Below are positions 25,490-34,729 of a stretch of DNA of 64,000 bases, piece by piece. Where the stretch lies: NCBI GenBank assembly GCA_002292375.1, contig DBBV01000018.1:241072-305071 (forward strand), written 5' to 3'. Numbering within the stretch: position 1 is the first letter of the stretch; every line of letters begins with the position of its first letter. Source of the stretch: Methylococcaceae bacterium UBA975 (GTDB lineage: Bacteria > Pseudomonadota > Gammaproteobacteria > Methylococcales > Cycloclasticaceae). A model generated the notes under the pieces. That model was not told where the DNA came from, made no database searches, and saw only the letters and a program-made list of their open reading frames with translations. A program made the position numbers and the translations under genes.

Positions 25490-26626
25490 ATGGATTTCAG
25501 TTTTTCCGAAGAGCACCAATTATTACGTGATACGGTACGTAAATTCTCAGAAACAGAGCTTGCTCCATTGGTTCGTGAGGCCGATGATAATGAAGTATTT
25601 CCACGTGAACTGTTTCCGAAATGGGGTGAAATGGGGTTGATAGCAGCGCGTTATCCTGAAAAAGATGGCGGTGGTGGTTTTGATAAAATTGCCGATTGTA
25701 TTATCCGCGAAGAAACCAGCAGGGTCTGCCAAGCGTTCGCCTCATCGCTCTCAGCGCACAGCCATTTAGGTATTTGGCCGATTTGGCGCATTGGTACCGA
25801 TCAACAAAAAGAGCGTTACTTAAAGCCTGCTATGGCGGGTCAAAAAGTGTCGTGCTTTGGCCTCAGCGAACCTGACGGTGGTTCAAATATTCGTGCATTA
25901 AAAACACAAGCTAAAAAAGTCGATGGCGGTTATGTGATTAATGGCAGTAAGCTGTATATCACCAATGCACCGATGGCAGACTTCATGTTATTGGCGGCGA
26001 GAACGTCAGCAGAAATGAGCGCCGATAGCATTAGCTTGTTCATTGTTGACCTGCCTTCTGACAACGTCGTTATCCAAAAACTGGCTAAAGAAAGCATCCG
26101 CGCTTCAGAAACGGGCCTCATCTTTATCGAAGATTTATTTGTACCTGATGAAAATTTACTCGGCGCTCGAGAAGGCACTTACCCCGTCATTTTAGAATCA
26201 TTGACAGAAAATCGTGTCGGCGTATCGGCTAACTGTTTAGGTATGGCAAAAGCAGCCTTTGAAGAAGCTAGCCGTTACGCCCATGAGCGAGTTATCTCAA
26301 ATCGACCTATCGGCAAATTTCAAGCCATTGGGCACAAATTGGCTAATATGTCAGCTGAAATTGAGGCGGCCCAGTGGATGGTTTACAACGGCGCTTGGCA
26401 AGTGGATCAAGGCACCTTGGACCATGCAATGGCGGCTAAAATTAAACTGATCGCCAGCGAAATGGCGGTTAAAGTGAGTGAAGACGCCATCCGCGTTCTG
26501 GGGGGTGCTGGTATTATGCGTGATTACTCGGTCGGTCGAATACACCGAGATGCCCTGCTGTATATCATTGGTGAGGGTACCAGTGAAATCCAACGCAATA
26601 TCATTGCTCGTTCCTTAGGTTTTTAG
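25490..26626 (+). CDS. Acyl-CoA dehydrogenase
   Basis: This 378-residue FAD enzyme introduces a 2,3-double bond into an acyl-CoA and passes electrons to ETF. The middle-domain motif CFGLSEPDGGSN and the C-terminal GEGTSEIQ motif are intact; Glu362 in the latter is the expected catalytic base. It follows the standard short- or branched-chain dehydrogenase plan. The NDP-forming ligase subunit gene starts eight bases downstream, so the two are probably co-transcribed. Confidence 0.9.
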   Translation: MDFSFSEEHQLLRDTVRKFSETELAPLVREADDNEVFPRELFPKWGEMGLIAARYPEKDGGGGFDKIADCIIREETSRVCQAFASSLSAHSHLGIWPIWRIGTDQQKERYLKPAMAGQKVSCFGLSEPDGGSNIRALKTQAKKVDGGYVINGSKLYITNAPMADFMLLAARTSAEMSADSISLFIVDLPSDNVVIQKLAKESIRASETGLIFIEDLFVPDENLLGAREGTYPVILESLTENRVGVSANCLGMAKAAFEEASRYAHERVISNRPIGKFQAIGHKLANMSAEIEAAQWMVYNGAWQVDQGTLDHAMAAKIKLIASEMAVKVSEDAIRVLGGAGIMRDYSVGRIHRDALLYIIGEGTSEIQRNIIARSLGF

Positions 26627-26634
26627 GCCATCCT

Positions 26635-27990
26635 ATGAAGTCATTAACATCATTATTTGAGGCTCAATCTGTTGCAGTTGTTGGTGCTTCAGATGACCCA
26701 CATAAGTTGGGTGGACGCCCTATTGCTTATATGAAACGCTTGGGTTACCAAGGGCAATTGATACCGATCAATCCTAAAACCTCAGTAGTACAAGGACTAG
26801 CGGCTAAACCGTCCTTAGAGGCATTGGATGCGCCGGTTGACCTTGCGGTTATTGCGACTCCTGAAAAATTTGTTGAAGGTATTATCAAGCAAGGATTGGC
26901 TTGTGGCATTAAGAACTTTGTCGTTTTTGCCTCAGGTTATGCCGAAATTAATGAGGAAGGAATTAACAAGCAACAACAATTAGAGGCTCTTTTCAAAGGC
27001 ACTGATGCACGTTTATTGGGGCCTAATTGCCTAGGCTTTATTAACACAGAAACCCAATTAGTCGCTTCTTTTACTACTGCGATGGAACACCACCCGCTTA
27101 AAGCTGGCGGTCTAAGTTTTGCCGGTCATAGCGGCGCACTGGGTGCCTATTGGTTGGATAAAACGATTCGCGCAAATTTAGGCGTTAGTAAATGGATATC
27201 CAGCGGTAATGAAGTAAATATTCAGCTCGCAGACATTGTTGAATACTTGGCCAGAGACCCGCAAACCGCCGTTATTTGCTTATACATTGAAGAAATTCGG
27301 CAGCCAGAAAAGTTTGAGCAAGCCTTATTGCTGGCAAAACAGCAAGGCAAACCGGTGATCGCAATGAAAGGCGGCAAAACAACCGCGGGCGCACGAGCAA
27401 CACAGGCACACACCGCTTCAAACCCTTTCAATGGTGCTGATTACCAAGCCATATTCGATAACACCGATGTTATTGAAGTCGCCTCATTGAGCGAAATGAT
27501 CAGATACAGTGAGTTTTACCTAGGTGAAAACCAACTATTGGGACAACGTATTGGCCTTGTGTCAATTTCAGGTGGTGCGGGTGTTATGCTCAGCGATCAA
27601 CTCACAGAGGCGGGTTTTTGCATCAGTGATTTTAGCGACGATTTATGCCAAAAGGTGCGCCCTCTTCTTTCTGATTTTAGCGCCCTTCAAAACCCCATTG
27701 ACCTGACTGCGGCGTTAGTAGCAGAACCTGATATGTTAAAAAATGTAACCAATGAATTAATTGAATCTGAAGAGTTTGATGCCATTGTTATCTTTATGGG
27801 ACTAATGGATAGCATCGCCGACAAACTGGCAGCAGGGGTTATCGAACTTAAGAAAAACCCCAACTGCCCTATTTTCTTGATTTGGATGGGCGGTCAAAAA
27901 CAATTACTCGTTAAGATCAGTGAAACAGGGGTGATGGTGTTTGAAGAAATTCCAGAGCTGGTAGCCCTGATGTCAAAACTAGCTAAATAA
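26635..27990 (+). CDS. NDP-forming acyl-CoA synthetase, alpha (CoA-binding) part
   Basis: This 451-residue protein has a CoA-binding Rossmann domain (SVAVVGASDDPHKLGGRP) followed by succinyl-CoA ligase-like domains. AHTAS near residue 260 contains the likely phospho-histidine. It corresponds to the alpha part of ADP-forming acetyl-CoA synthetases, which interconvert acyl-CoA and acid with ATP formation. The ATP-grasp beta part is neither fused nor encoded nearby, so it needs a partner elsewhere or has another role. Its stop codon abuts the stop of the convergent Nudix gene. Confidence 0.82.
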   Translation: MKSLTSLFEAQSVAVVGASDDPHKLGGRPIAYMKRLGYQGQLIPINPKTSVVQGLAAKPSLEALDAPVDLAVIATPEKFVEGIIKQGLACGIKNFVVFASGYAEINEEGINKQQQLEALFKGTDARLLGPNCLGFINTETQLVASFTTAMEHHPLKAGGLSFAGHSGALGAYWLDKTIRANLGVSKWISSGNEVNIQLADIVEYLARDPQTAVICLYIEEIRQPEKFEQALLLAKQQGKPVIAMKGGKTTAGARATQAHTASNPFNGADYQAIFDNTDVIEVASLSEMIRYSEFYLGENQLLGQRIGLVSISGGAGVMLSDQLTEAGFCISDFSDDLCQKVRPLLSDFSALQNPIDLTAALVAEPDMLKNVTNELIESEEFDAIVIFMGLMDSIADKLAAGVIELKKNPNCPIFLIWMGGQKQLLVKISETGVMVFEEIPELVALMSKLAK

Positions 27991-28743
27991 TTACGCTTTC
28001 CTGAACGTAGGGTATTCAACTTGGCCTTCAACTAAATCAATAGTAACCGATGTTTGTTTTCCTGAATCATCATAATTTAATACAGGCAACGTCGGTTTAA
28101 TATTAATTTCTTTTTTAGCATAATCAATAAGTTGCGATACAGACTTAAAGTTAGATAAGCGCTTTAGTTGCACGTGTGTTACCGGCATTAGTTTAACCTC
28201 ACCTTGATCATATAAGGCCAACACCTCTTCCGCTTTAATCCAACAAGATTGGTCGGTTTCTTTGTTGTCATGGAGTAACTCTTGCTGATTATCTACAGTA
28301 GACAGGAAGAAACGGGTATCAAAACGGATCGGTGCGCCTTCCGGTGTCACCCAGTGATCATAAAAAACAATTTCATCCAATTTAATCGTAATATTTAATT
28401 GCTGCAACACCTGTTCAAAACTGACGCTGTTTTGCTGCAACTTTTCGCGTAACGCGCCATTGGTCATCGTGTCGCTTCGCACTGTCGCTGCCAATAACCC
28501 CGCTTCTTCAAACGTCTCTCTTAGGGCTGCTATTTTATAAGGCATTAATGATGGCTGATCGGCGCTTCCTGTGGAACAAAGATAGCTTGGATTGACTTGG
28601 CTATCTTGTAGATCAACCGCGCCACCAGGGAAAACATAGGCGCCAGCAGCAAATCGTGAACGCTCGACTCGCCTTAGCATACAAACTTCAACACCATTAT
28701 TGGTATCACGTGCTATTACCATTGCAGCAGCTTCTCTTAGCAT
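27991..28743 (-). CDS. Nudix hydrolase (CoA pyrophosphatase/NUDT19-like)
   Basis: This 250-residue protein has a Nudix box with GGAVDLQ followed, after an insertion, by AALRETFEEAGLL. The insertion between the glycine and the REXXEE part and the length resemble NUDT19-type hydrolases that cleave CoA or acyl-CoA. A role in trimming CoA derivatives fits the surrounding CoA-thioester genes but is inference. Confidence 0.78.
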   Translation of the reverse strand: MLREAAAMVIARDTNNGVEVCMLRRVERSRFAAGAYVFPGGAVDLQDSQVNPSYLCSTGSADQPSLMPYKIAALRETFEEAGLLAATVRSDTMTNGALREKLQQNSVSFEQVLQQLNITIKLDEIVFYDHWVTPEGAPIRFDTRFFLSTVDNQQELLHDNKETDQSCWIKAEEVLALYDQGEVKLMPVTHVQLKRLSNFKSVSQLIDYAKKEINIKPTLPVLNYDDSGKQTSVTIDLVEGQVEYPTFRKA

Positions 28744-28838
28744 TTCAGTACCCTATTTTTAGGCGAAAAAGCTCTCGCATTATTCTTTGTTAAACCTCAT
28801 AATATAACAACTGTTTGATAGATTATAGAGAGAATGTA

Positions 28839-29987
28839 ATGAATTATGATGCCGAGCAAGAAAGCCTTATTTTAGATGCCGTTGATAAATTTTTAATACA
28901 GATAAAACCTTCTGTTCATCAACTTGAAGCCGACGACGAATACCCAGAAGAGATTGTGGCTCAAATGAAAGAAATGGGCTTGTTTGGCGCCGTCATTGAT
29001 CCCGAATACGGTGGTCTTGGTCTACCTGTTAGCACCTATGCCAAAATCGTTGAAAAAATCGCTTGCGTTTGGATGTCATTAACGGGGGTATTTAATTCGC
29101 ATTTAATTATGGCCATGTCGGTACAGCGCTTTGGTACCGAAGAGCAAAAAAGAAAATGGTTACCCCTGTTTGCATCCGGTGAAATGCGGGGTGCCTTGGC
29201 TTTAACTGAACCCAACTGTGGCACCGATCTACAAGCCATTAAAACCACGGCTCAACGCGACGGTGATGACTACATTATCAACGGTTCTAAAACATGGATC
29301 ACCAATAGCCTGTATGGGAGTTGCTTTGCTTTATTAGTAAAAACAGACCCCACAACTAACCCTGCCCATAAGGGCATGAGTTTATTTATTGCCCCTAAAG
29401 GTGAGGGATTTGTTATGGGCAATAAACTGAAAAAGCTAGGGTATAAAGGGGTTGATACCGCTGAGTTTTTTCTTGAAAACTACCGTCTGCCTGCCGACAA
29501 TTTAATCAGCCTTGAAGAAGGTCATGGTTTACAACATGCGTTAGGCGCCTTAGCGCTAGGGCGAATCAATGTAGCCGCTAGAGGCATCGGTGTTGCCTCT
29601 GCAGCCTTAAACGACTCAATTGCCTATTCACAACAACGTAAAACCTTTGGTAAGCCTATTTGCCAACACCAATCAATTCAAATCTACCTAGCCGATATGG
29701 CAACGCGTGTTGAGGCTGCACGCTTGCTTGTGCAATCAGCTGCTACCGCCTTTGATCGTGGCGATCGTTGCGATATGGAAGCCGGCATGGCCAAACTGTA
29801 CGCCACTGAAGCTGCCATGAGTAATTCGGCCGAAGCGTTACGAATCCATGGTGCCTATGGTTATTCAACTGAATTTAATGTTGAGCGTTATTACCGTGAT
29901 GCACCCCTGCTCGCGATTGGCGAAGGCACCAACGAATTGCAACGGATCATTATCGCCAAACAATTAATCGAACAAAACCCCTTATAA
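28839..29987 (+). CDS. Acyl-CoA dehydrogenase
   Basis: This FAD-dependent dehydrogenase of about 382 residues is placed from ATG 28839, which has GAGAG upstream; an in-frame TTG at 28815 would add eight residues. ALTEPNCGTDLQ in the middle domain and GEGTNELQ near the end are intact, with Glu362 the likely base. It is followed by the MoxR/VWA pair after 35 bases. The sequence is distinct from the dehydrogenase at 25490. Confidence 0.88.
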   Translation: MNYDAEQESLILDAVDKFLIQIKPSVHQLEADDEYPEEIVAQMKEMGLFGAVIDPEYGGLGLPVSTYAKIVEKIACVWMSLTGVFNSHLIMAMSVQRFGTEEQKRKWLPLFASGEMRGALALTEPNCGTDLQAIKTTAQRDGDDYIINGSKTWITNSLYGSCFALLVKTDPTTNPAHKGMSLFIAPKGEGFVMGNKLKKLGYKGVDTAEFFLENYRLPADNLISLEEGHGLQHALGALALGRINVAARGIGVASAALNDSIAYSQQRKTFGKPICQHQSIQIYLADMATRVEAARLLVQSAATAFDRGDRCDMEAGMAKLYATEAAMSNSAEALRIHGAYGYSTEFNVERYYRDAPLLAIGEGTNELQRIIIAKQLIEQNPL

Positions 29988-30022
29988 TAACGGCCTTATT
30001 TCAACTTTAATTACTGAGTCTT

Positions 30023-30880
30023 ATGTCTAACAACCGATTTGAAGGAACCACTGACTACGTTGCAACCGACGAGTTAAAGATGGCAGTTAATGCAGCCATT
30101 ACTTTGCAACGCCCGCTATTGATAAAAGGTGAGCCCGGTACCGGTAAAACTCAACTGGCTATCGAGGTTGCTAAATCCTTAGACGCACCGTTAATCGAAT
30201 GGCACATTAAATCAACCACCAAAGCACACCAAGGCCTGTATGAATATGACGCCGTGTCTCGCTTGCGTGATTCGCAACTGGGTGATGAGCGCGTGCACGA
30301 TATCGCCAATTACATCGTTAAGGGTAAGGTTTGGGAAGCTTTTACTTCAGATAAACGCGCCGTGTTACTGATCGATGAAGTTGATAAGGCTGACATTGAA
30401 TTTCCTAATGATTTGCTGCAAGAGCTCGATCGTATGGAGTTTTTTGTTTATGAGACCCAACAATTGGTAAAGGCTAAGCACCGCCCGCTGATTATTATTA
30501 CCAGTAATAATGAAAAAGAGTTACCGGATGCTTTTTTAAGGCGCTGTTTTTTCCACTATATCCGCTTCCCAGAAATGGAAACGATGCAAAAAATCGTCAA
30601 TGTTCATTTTCCTGATTTAAAAAAAGATTTATTGGCCGAAGCCTTAGGCCTGTTTTTTGACGTTCGCCAAGTAGCGGGATTAAAGAAAAAACCATCAACA
30701 TCCGAATTATTAGACTGGATCAAATTGTTGTTAGTTGAAGATTTAACCGCTGAAACGCTACGCAATAAGGACGCCAAGGATCTATTACCTAAAATGCACG
30801 GTGCGCTACTTAAAAATGAACAAGACGTGCACCTGTTCGAGCGCCTCGCTTTTTTAAACAGACGGCAGCAAAACGATTAA
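30023..30880 (+). CDS. MoxR-family AAA+ ATPase
   Basis: This 285-residue AAA+ protein has Walker A GEPGTGKT (36-43), Walker B LLIDEVD (115-121) and a sensor segment IIITSNNEKELPDAFLRRC. MoxR ATPases act as chaperones in maturation of metalloenzymes or complexes, usually with a VWA protein, which is encoded ten bases downstream. The enzyme it serves here is unknown; the Rieske oxygenases and the multisubunit ketone carboxylase are candidates by neighbourhood only. Confidence 0.88.
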   Translation: MSNNRFEGTTDYVATDELKMAVNAAITLQRPLLIKGEPGTGKTQLAIEVAKSLDAPLIEWHIKSTTKAHQGLYEYDAVSRLRDSQLGDERVHDIANYIVKGKVWEAFTSDKRAVLLIDEVDKADIEFPNDLLQELDRMEFFVYETQQLVKAKHRPLIIITSNNEKELPDAFLRRCFFHYIRFPEMETMQKIVNVHFPDLKKDLLAEALGLFFDVRQVAGLKKKPSTSELLDWIKLLLVEDLTAETLRNKDAKDLLPKMHGALLKNEQDVHLFERLAFLNRRQQND

Positions 30881-30890
30881 TTCATAAGCC

Positions 30891-32114
30891 ATGTTTATTG
30901 ATTTTTTCTTAGCCTTACGTAAGGCAACCATTCCGGTGACTATTACCGAGTTACTGTCATTATTAACAGCTCTGCAAGCAAGAATAGCTGAATTTGATAT
31001 TCAAGGTTTTTATTACTTATCACGCACTGCTTTAGTAAAAGACGAGCGTTATTACGACCGGTTTGACCAAGTTTTTAGCGCTACATTTGATGGTTTAGAC
31101 AATAATAGCTTAGAACAGATTTTTGGTACTATTCCTGAGGAATGGCTGCAAAAACAAGCTGAAAAATTGCTGACAGAAGAAGAAAAGAAAAAAATTGAAT
31201 CACTGGGGGGTTGGGATAAGCTGCTCGACACCTTAAAGCAGCGCCTAGCCGAACAAAAAGAAGAACACCATGGTGGTAATAAGTGGATTGGCACGGGCGG
31301 CACCTCGCCTTTTGGTGCCTATGGTTACAACCCTGAAGGTATCCGCATCGGACAACATGAATCACGTCACCGGCAAGCCGTTAAAGTGTGGGATAAGCGA
31401 GAGTTTCGCAACCTGGACGATAACGTTGAGTTAAACACCCGCAATATAAAAATTGCCCTGCGAAAGCTCAGAAAATTTGCCCGCCAGGGCTCACCAGATG
31501 TATTGGATATGGACGACACCATTCGCTCAACGGCAGCAAACGCCGGTTACCTTGATTTAAAAATGATCCCTGAGCGGCATAACGCCATTAAAGTGCTGTT
31601 ATTACTGGATATTGGTGGCTCAATGGATGATCACGTGCGTATTTGTGAAGAGCTTTTCTCGGCTGCTAAGACAGAGTTTAAACACCTTGAATATTATTAT
31701 TTTCATAATTTTACCTACGAGCACTTATGGCAAGATAATACTCGCCGACGGGTTGATATGACCCCGACAATGGATCTTATTCACCGTTATCCAAGTGACT
31801 ATAAATTAATATTTGTTGGCGATGCGAGCATGAGCCCGTATGAAATCACTTACCCAGGTGGCTCAGTTGAACACTGGAATGAAGAAGCCGGCACGGTTTG
31901 GTTTAAGCGCTTAACCGATGCGTTTCCAAACAACGTTTGGTTAAACCCCGATCCCGAAAAAAACTGGGATCGGCGTCAATCGAACCAATTAACTCAGCAA
32001 TTGATTCCCAACCGGATGTACCCCTTAACACTGGGCGGTTTAGATAAAGCGATTAAAACTTTATTACAAACCGTTAAACCGATAGCCTCTCAGCAACAAG
32101 CACCGCTAAATTAA
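30891..32114 (+). CDS. VWA-domain protein (CoxE-like), MoxR partner
   Basis: This 407-residue protein has a charged helical N-terminal half (roughly 80-125 rich in Glu and Lys). The C-terminal von Willebrand A domain has metal-site residues in LLLLDIGGSMDDH near residue 240. The canonical DxSxS is here DxGxS, so one serine is missing. CoxE-type proteins work with MoxR ATPases in cofactor insertion or complex assembly. A bidirectional terminator follows. Confidence 0.83.
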   Translation: MFIDFFLALRKATIPVTITELLSLLTALQARIAEFDIQGFYYLSRTALVKDERYYDRFDQVFSATFDGLDNNSLEQIFGTIPEEWLQKQAEKLLTEEEKKKIESLGGWDKLLDTLKQRLAEQKEEHHGGNKWIGTGGTSPFGAYGYNPEGIRIGQHESRHRQAVKVWDKREFRNLDDNVELNTRNIKIALRKLRKFARQGSPDVLDMDDTIRSTAANAGYLDLKMIPERHNAIKVLLLLDIGGSMDDHVRICEELFSAAKTEFKHLEYYYFHNFTYEHLWQDNTRRRVDMTPTMDLIHRYPSDYKLIFVGDASMSPYEITYPGGSVEHWNEEAGTVWFKRLTDAFPNNVWLNPDPEKNWDRRQSNQLTQQLIPNRMYPLTLGGLDKAIKTLLQTVKPIASQQQAPLN

Positions 32115-32134
32115 GTTATCATACTGATGTAAAC

Positions 32135-32165
32135 AAAAAAAGCCCTCATAGTGAGGGACTTTTTA
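32135..32165. terminator. Bidirectional terminator
   Basis: CCCTCA (32143-32148) and TGAGGG (32152-32157) form a stem with a TAG loop. It is extended by AAAAAG/CTTTTT pairing with one bulge, giving a T tract in both directions between convergent genes. Confidence 0.85.
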
Positions 32166-32183
32166 TCGTTCTACTTTAAATAC

Positions 32184-32987
32184 TTACTGAGCTGAAGGGA
32201 AATTCGGCGCTCTTTTCTCGCGTACAGCGGCTACCCCTTCTTTGGCATCATCACTTAAGAAGTTCAACATCTCTTCACGTAATGAGGCTTCAAATATCGG
32301 TGATGCCATTTTCATCCAACCATTCAAGGTATTCTTGGTACCGTTGATTGCTGATTGGCTGCCTTTAGCAAGTTGATTGGCCACTTTAAACGCTTCATCC
32401 ATTAATTCGGCATGAGGAACACATAAGCTAACCATGCCCATCCGCTCGGCTTGTTCGCCATTAATGAATTCGGCTGTCATCAAATAATACTTGGCTTTTG
32501 CCATACCACATAATAACGGCCAAATAATGGCGGCATGATCACCCGCAGCGACACCTAACTTTACATGGCCATCAGTAAACTTGCCTTTTTCTTTAGAAAT
32601 AATGCTGATATCCGCTAACATCGCTACAACTAAGCCAGCGCCAACTGCAACACCGTTAATAGCCGAAATAATGGGTTTTTCAAAGCTTAGGATGTTATAT
32701 ACCAAGTCCGCTGCTTCTTGCCTTACCCCTTCAACCGCTTTTGGGTTACCTACCATGCCAGAGACCCAGTCTAAATCACCACCAGCTGAAAACGCACGAT
32801 CACCGGCGCCAGTTACTACGACGTTTTTAACTGAATCGTCATCTTGGATAACGGCCCATATTTTAGTTAACTCCCAATGTAAACGCGCATTAGTCGCATT
32901 CATAACATCGGGCCTATTAAGCGTCATCAATAAAACGCCATTCTCTTTATGTTCGAATAATAAATGCTGAAAATCTTCATATTTCAT
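32184..32987 (-). CDS. Enoyl-CoA hydratase/isomerase (crotonase family)
   Basis: This 267-residue crotonase has the oxyanion segment AFSAGGDLDW and the VAVGAGLVVAMLADI helix. At the position where hydratases have a catalytic glutamate (usually PE.GL or similar) it reads TDGHVKLGVAAGD, so the classical Glu pair is not obvious. A non-hydratase crotonase reaction is possible. It is the last gene of the long minus-strand operon and is separated from the ligase gene by 52 bases. Confidence 0.82.
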   Translation of the reverse strand: MKYEDFQHLLFEHKENGVLLMTLNRPDVMNATNARLHWELTKIWAVIQDDDSVKNVVVTGAGDRAFSAGGDLDWVSGMVGNPKAVEGVRQEAADLVYNILSFEKPIISAINGVAVGAGLVVAMLADISIISKEKGKFTDGHVKLGVAAGDHAAIIWPLLCGMAKAKYYLMTAEFINGEQAERMGMVSLCVPHAELMDEAFKVANQLAKGSQSAINGTKNTLNGWMKMASPIFEASLREEMLNFLSDDAKEGVAAVREKRAPNFPSAQ

Positions 32988-33039
32988 ATACTTATACCTT
33001 TTAGTTAATTTATTTTATTACTACTTATTCAGTAATTAA

Positions 33040-34716
33040 TTATAGACCCAGTTCTTTTTTCATCATGTCACGCATCACAAATTTTTGGATTTTACCAGTG
33101 ACGGTCATCGGGAACTCATCCACAAATTTGATATAGCGCGGGACTTTGTAATGGGCTATTTCTTGCTGACAATGCGCCTTAATTTCATCCTCGGTTAATT
33201 GCTGATTGCTAGCAACTTTTATCCACGCACAGATCTCTTCACCAAACTTTTCATCCGGCACGCCAATCACTTGAACATCTTCGATCTTTTCGTGTTGGTA
33301 AAGAAAGTCTTCAATTTCTTTTGGGTAAACATTTTCACCACCACGAATTACCATGTCTTTTGAGCGGCCAACGACTGTGACATAGCCGTTGTCATCCATT
33401 GTGGCAAGATCACCCGTATGCATCCAACCACCTGCGTCAATAGATTCAGCGGTTTTTTCAGCATCGTCCCAATAGCCTATCATCACGCCATAACCGCGCG
33501 CGCAATATTCGCCAATCTCACCTCTTGCAACAATTTTATTGTTTTCATCAACAATCTTACCTTCAACGTGTGGATGGGATTTACCAACAGTTGAAACACG
33601 GATATCAAAAGAATCATCCATCAAGGATTGATTGGATACTGGACTCAGTTCAGTCATGCCGTATGCCACAGTGGTCTTTTCCATATTCATTTCTGCGATC
33701 ACTTGTTTCATCACCTCAACAGGACAAGGTGAACCCGCCATTACACCCGTTCGTAAGCTACTGAGGTTATATGACTTAAAATCAGGTAAGCCAAGCATCG
33801 CAATAAACATGGTTGGTACACCATACAGGGTAGTACAGCCCTCTTCTTGCACGGCATTAAGCACGCTAGCGGGTTCGAAATATTCACCTGGCAGTACCGC
33901 AGTACAACCCCTTACCACTGATAATAAGGTACCAATAACCATACCAAAACAATGGTACATAGGCACAGGGATACACACCACATCAACATCTGTTATCCCC
34001 ATGGTATGACCCGTTAAATATGCATTATTAACAATACCGTGATGACTAAGGGTTGCCCCTTTAGGTGAGCCTGTAGTACCACTGGTGAATTGAATATTAA
34101 TCGCATCATCGAACTGTAATTGCCCAACTAAATCATCCAATTGTTGCTTGGCTGCAGCTGTTCCTTGATCAATCACCTGGTTAAAATTAAACATCCCGCT
34201 GGTTTTTTCATCACCCAAACGAATAATCGTTTTTAATGCTGGCAGGCGTTTGGCATTCAATTGTCCAGGTGCGCAATCTGCTAGCTCAGGCGCTAACTTT
34301 TCAAGAATTTCAAGGTAATTGCTGCTTTTAAAATCAGGCGATGTAATAAGTGCCGAACAGCCCGATTTTGTTAAGGCGTATTCGAGTTCACTACTGCGAT
34401 AGGCAGGGTTGATGTTAACTAAAATCAAACCGGCTTTAGCGGTTGCAAATTGCACCAAGGCCCATTCAGCATTATTTTGCGACCAAATCCCAATACGTTC
34501 ACCCGGCTTTAAACCGAGCTCAACAAGCCCTGCAGCGAGCGCATTAACTTTTTCTTGGTACTCGCGATAAGTCCAACGGATATTTTGATGCCGGCTAATT
34601 AGGGCAACTTTATCTGGAAAACGTGCAACGGTTTCATCAAATACAGCGCCAATGGTTTTACCCATTAAGGGAATATCGCTCACGCCGTGATCATAACTTA
34701 ACTGTTTTGTACTCAT
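33040..34716 (-). CDS. AMP-forming acyl-CoA synthetase
   Basis: This 558-residue ligase activates a carboxylic acid to its CoA thioester. The P-loop FTSGTTGSPKG, the TVAYGMTELSPV block, the hinge GRSKDMVIRGGENVYPKEIE and the C-terminal TGKIQKF lysine are all present. It most resembles medium/long-chain FadD-like ligases. Operon position suggests it supplies the CoA substrate for the dehydrogenases encoded upstream. Confidence 0.9.
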   Translation of the reverse strand: MSTKQLSYDHGVSDIPLMGKTIGAVFDETVARFPDKVALISRHQNIRWTYREYQEKVNALAAGLVELGLKPGERIGIWSQNNAEWALVQFATAKAGLILVNINPAYRSSELEYALTKSGCSALITSPDFKSSNYLEILEKLAPELADCAPGQLNAKRLPALKTIIRLGDEKTSGMFNFNQVIDQGTAAAKQQLDDLVGQLQFDDAINIQFTSGTTGSPKGATLSHHGIVNNAYLTGHTMGITDVDVVCIPVPMYHCFGMVIGTLLSVVRGCTAVLPGEYFEPASVLNAVQEEGCTTLYGVPTMFIAMLGLPDFKSYNLSSLRTGVMAGSPCPVEVMKQVIAEMNMEKTTVAYGMTELSPVSNQSLMDDSFDIRVSTVGKSHPHVEGKIVDENNKIVARGEIGEYCARGYGVMIGYWDDAEKTAESIDAGGWMHTGDLATMDDNGYVTVVGRSKDMVIRGGENVYPKEIEDFLYQHEKIEDVQVIGVPDEKFGEEICAWIKVASNQQLTEDEIKAHCQQEIAHYKVPRYIKFVDEFPMTVTGKIQKFVMRDMMKKELGL

Positions 34717-34729
34717 AATGACTTATCCT

